Shown here: positions 6,018 to 7,221 of the stretch, piece after piece | Numbering within the stretch: the stretch's first letter is position 1 | Layout: each line of letters opens with the position of its first letter | NCBI GenBank assembly: GCA_963640555.1 | Contig: CAVHZB010000094.1 | Span: 1 to 7,221 of the forward strand | Reading direction: 5' to 3' | Source: F23-B02 sp963640555 | GTDB taxonomy: Bacteria > Bacillota > Clostridia > Oscillospirales > Oscillospiraceae | Length of the DNA: 7,221 nucleotides | Position numbers and translations under genes: made by a program | The notes under the pieces: generated by a model | Seen by the model: the letters and a program-made list of their open reading frames with translations, nothing else | Databases searched by the model: none | What the model was told of the DNA's origin: nothing

Positions 6018-6323
6018 ATGAAAATAAATAAGGCAAACTGCACGGCAATGACAAGCGGGACTATAGTTGATCTGCGGGTGAAAGGGCTTGATTTTCCGAC
6101 GGTGATAACGGTCCGATACGAGGTCGGAGGCAGGACGTATGAAATTGAAGACAGCATAAAGCTCAGAAGCGAGGCAATAAAAATCGGCTTCCTGCCGGTG
6201 GGTCAAAAGAGGGTACCGGTCATGGGCAGCACATCTGTCGGCAGCACCGCCAGAGTCAGCTACAACCCCGTGAACCCCGCAGAAGCGTTTCTGACCGATA
6301 ATATCGGAAAATGCAATGTATAA
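6018..6323 (+). CDS. Small DUF3592-like beta protein, last gene of the effector operon
   Basis: This 101-aa protein carries elements typical of DUF3592: a G-T-I-V strand near residues 14-17, TVRYEVGGRTYEIE (31-44) as the 'y.Y.v.G..Y' hairpin, and the closing GSTARVSYNPVNPAEAFL (75-92), matching 'G..v.V.YdP.nP..s.l'. Many DUF3592 proteins carry flanking transmembrane helices; none is visible here, so this would be a soluble, stand-alone core. Cellular role is unknown for the family. The start at 6018 is chosen from ribosome binding site spacing; an ATG at 6009 overlapping the upstream stop is possible. The tight junction with the SLAP-like gene implies coupled expression, and the terminator follows 18 bp after the stop. 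It may act with the SLAP-like protein as an immunity or accessory pair; this is inferred from position only. Confidence 0.6.
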   Translation: MKINKANCTAMTSGTIVDLRVKGLDFPTVITVRYEVGGRTYEIEDSIKLRSEAIKIGFLPVGQKRVPVMGSTSVGSTARVSYNPVNPAEAFLTDNIGKCNV

Positions 6324-6341
6324 CAAATCCATAAAACATAT

Positions 6342-6393
6342 AAAAATGCCGGGTGCAGACGAACCGTTTCGGATCGCTGCCCCAGCATTTTTT
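6342..6393. terminator. Bidirectional intrinsic terminator between convergent genes
   Basis: AAAAATGC (6342-6349) pairs with GCATTTTT (6385-6392). Above it, GGG/CCC and GCAG/CTGC pairs form with a C/A mismatch and a one-base T bulge, and the apex is CGA-A-CCG / CGG-A-TCG around TTT (6360-6376). A T-rich run follows on the plus strand; the A-rich left arm gives a T-run for minus-strand transcripts. It lies 18 bp after the stop of the DUF3592-like gene and about 20 bp beyond the stop of the TRAP permease gene, so it probably ends both transcripts. Confidence 0.85.
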
Positions 6394-6412
6394 ATAATTT
6401 TTATAAACCGTA

Positions 6413-7221
6413 TTACGCTTCCTGCGCCGGTGCGGTATTCTGCTCCTGCTTTGCCTTTATAAACTCGTAAGCGGTCAGGCCGCCGATTAGAACGAGGCCG
6501 ACAAGGTCGGTCTTCCAGCCGGGGATGATAAGTCCCAGGCCGCCGACAAAGAACAGGATGCGGACAAACCAGTTGAGCTTGCGCTTTACGAAGCCGTTGA
6601 GACCCGCCGCAACGCCGTAAATGCCGAACATCGCGCTGATGCAGATGGATACGACCTCGATCCAGCTGTTGACGTCGATGAAGAGCATCGAGGGGCTGTA
6701 GGCAAAAACGTAGGGGACGATGAAGGCGGCAATGGCGAGCTTTGTCGCGTTTATACCGGTCTTCATGGGGTTGGACTTTGCGATAGCGCTGCCCGCGTAG
6801 GCTGCGAGCGCAACGGGCGGAGTGATATCGGCGACGATGCCGAAGTAGAACACGAAGAAGTGAGCTGCGACCGTGGGTACGCCGAGCTTTTCGAGGATCG
6901 GCGCGCAGGTGGCCGCCATGATGCAGTAGTTTGCCGTAGTGGGAACGCCCATGCCGAGGATGATGCAGCAGACCATGGTAAGGAACAGACCGATGATCAG
7001 GGTGTTGCCGGACAGGGCAACGATCGCCGTGATGAGCTTGGAGGCAAGACCCGTTACGGTGATGCAGCCCGCGATAACGCCCGCCATCGAGCAGGCGACG
7101 GCGACGGTGATGGTGCCCTTGCCGCCGGCCTCAAGAGCCTCGACGATCTTGGCAAAGTTCAGCTGGCTGTCCCTGTTTATAAGGCCGACCGCGATCGCGG
7201 CGACGATGGACAGTGCCGCGG
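6413..7221 (-). CDS. Fused TRAP transporter permease (DctM-type), C-terminal part
   Basis: The frame runs from its TAA stop (6413-6415) to the right edge without interruption, so the gene is truncated by the window; 268 residues are visible. The internal ATG at 7087 is not the start, because the 44 codons before it (ending ...GTITVAVACS) also fit the family. The protein is mostly hydrophobic helices. LGMGVPTTANYCIMAA, AHFFVFYFGIVADITPPVALAAYAGSAIA and IVPYVFAYSPSMLFID are hallmarks of the DctM large subunit in fused 4TM/12TM TRAP permeases, which use the ion gradient to import a substrate delivered by an extracytoplasmic TAXI- or DctP-type binding protein. A C-terminal extension with further membrane helices ends in a polar tail (KAKQEQNTAPAQEA), as in fused members. 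The substrate cannot be told from this part. The gene is convergent with the effector operon and separated from it by the terminator, so functional linkage is unlikely. Confidence 0.93.
   Translation of the reverse strand, partial: AALSIVAAIAVGLINRDSQLNFAKIVEALEAGGKGTITVAVACSMAGVIAGCITVTGLASKLITAIVALSGNTLIIGLFLTMVCCIILGMGVPTTANYCIMAATCAPILEKLGVPTVAAHFFVFYFGIVADITPPVALAAYAGSAIAKSNPMKTGINATKLAIAAFIVPYVFAYSPSMLFIDVNSWIEVVSICISAMFGIYGVAAGLNGFVKRKLNWFVRILFFVGGLGLIIPGWKTDLVGLVLIGGLTAYEFIKAKQEQNTAPAQEA

Noticed and set aside
1..7221. CRISPR array, tRNA/rRNA genes, insertion sequence or attachment-site repeats.
   Set aside because: I see no regularly spaced direct repeats, tRNA-like cloverleaf, transposase motif or terminal inverted repeats. 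The only long repeat is the WXG100 gene duplication.

Overview
The window looks like an accessory type VII secretion (T7SS/ESX-like) effector locus from a low-to-mid GC Gram-positive bacterium. It is most likely a gut-type clostridium (Oscillospirales/Lachnospirales-like), because it combines monocistronic-looking WXG100 genes, an LXG-type effector with small helical partner proteins, strong AGGAGG-type ribosome binding sites, and a fused TRAP-type permease. The taxonomy is inferred from gene content and style only.

Layout. Positions 2-1408 (+) are the 3' part of a long reading frame that is open through the left edge. It encodes a large helical, T7SS-effector-like protein of unknown toxin class and is visibly more AT-rich than the rest. 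Positions 1497-1793 and 1854-2150 (+) are two near-identical 98-aa WXG100 proteins that differ at three residues. Positions 2160-2238 hold two abutting stem-loops. From 2258 to 6323 there are six tightly packed plus-strand genes: an M16-peptidase-fold-like protein without its zinc motif (2258-3367); a 96-aa helical protein (3368-3658); an LXG-like effector with a beta-rich repetitive C-terminus, starting at TTG (3670-5094); a 140-aa coiled-coil YwqH/DUF5082-like protein (5115-5537); a 153-aa SLAP-domain-like protein (5551-6012); and a 101-aa DUF3592-like protein (6018-6323). A bidirectional intrinsic terminator at 6342-6393 ends the operon. It separates the operon from a convergent gene at 6413-7221 (-), the C-terminal part of a fused TRAP transporter permease, which is probably unrelated housekeeping.

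How the genes may work together (inference). The WXG100 twins would be core co-secreted substrates or secretion partners. The 96-aa and 140-aa helical proteins would be Lap-like targeting partners of the LXG effector. The M16-like protein could be a chaperone or scaffold. The two small beta-rich proteins downstream of the effector are candidates for immunity or accessory surface functions. No T7SS motor (EssC/YukBA) or membrane component (EssB, EsaA) is encoded here, so the machine must lie elsewhere. The combination of a dead M16-like protein, a repetitive beta-sheet LXG effector and SLAP-like plus DUF3592-like genes is the part I cannot match to a described system.
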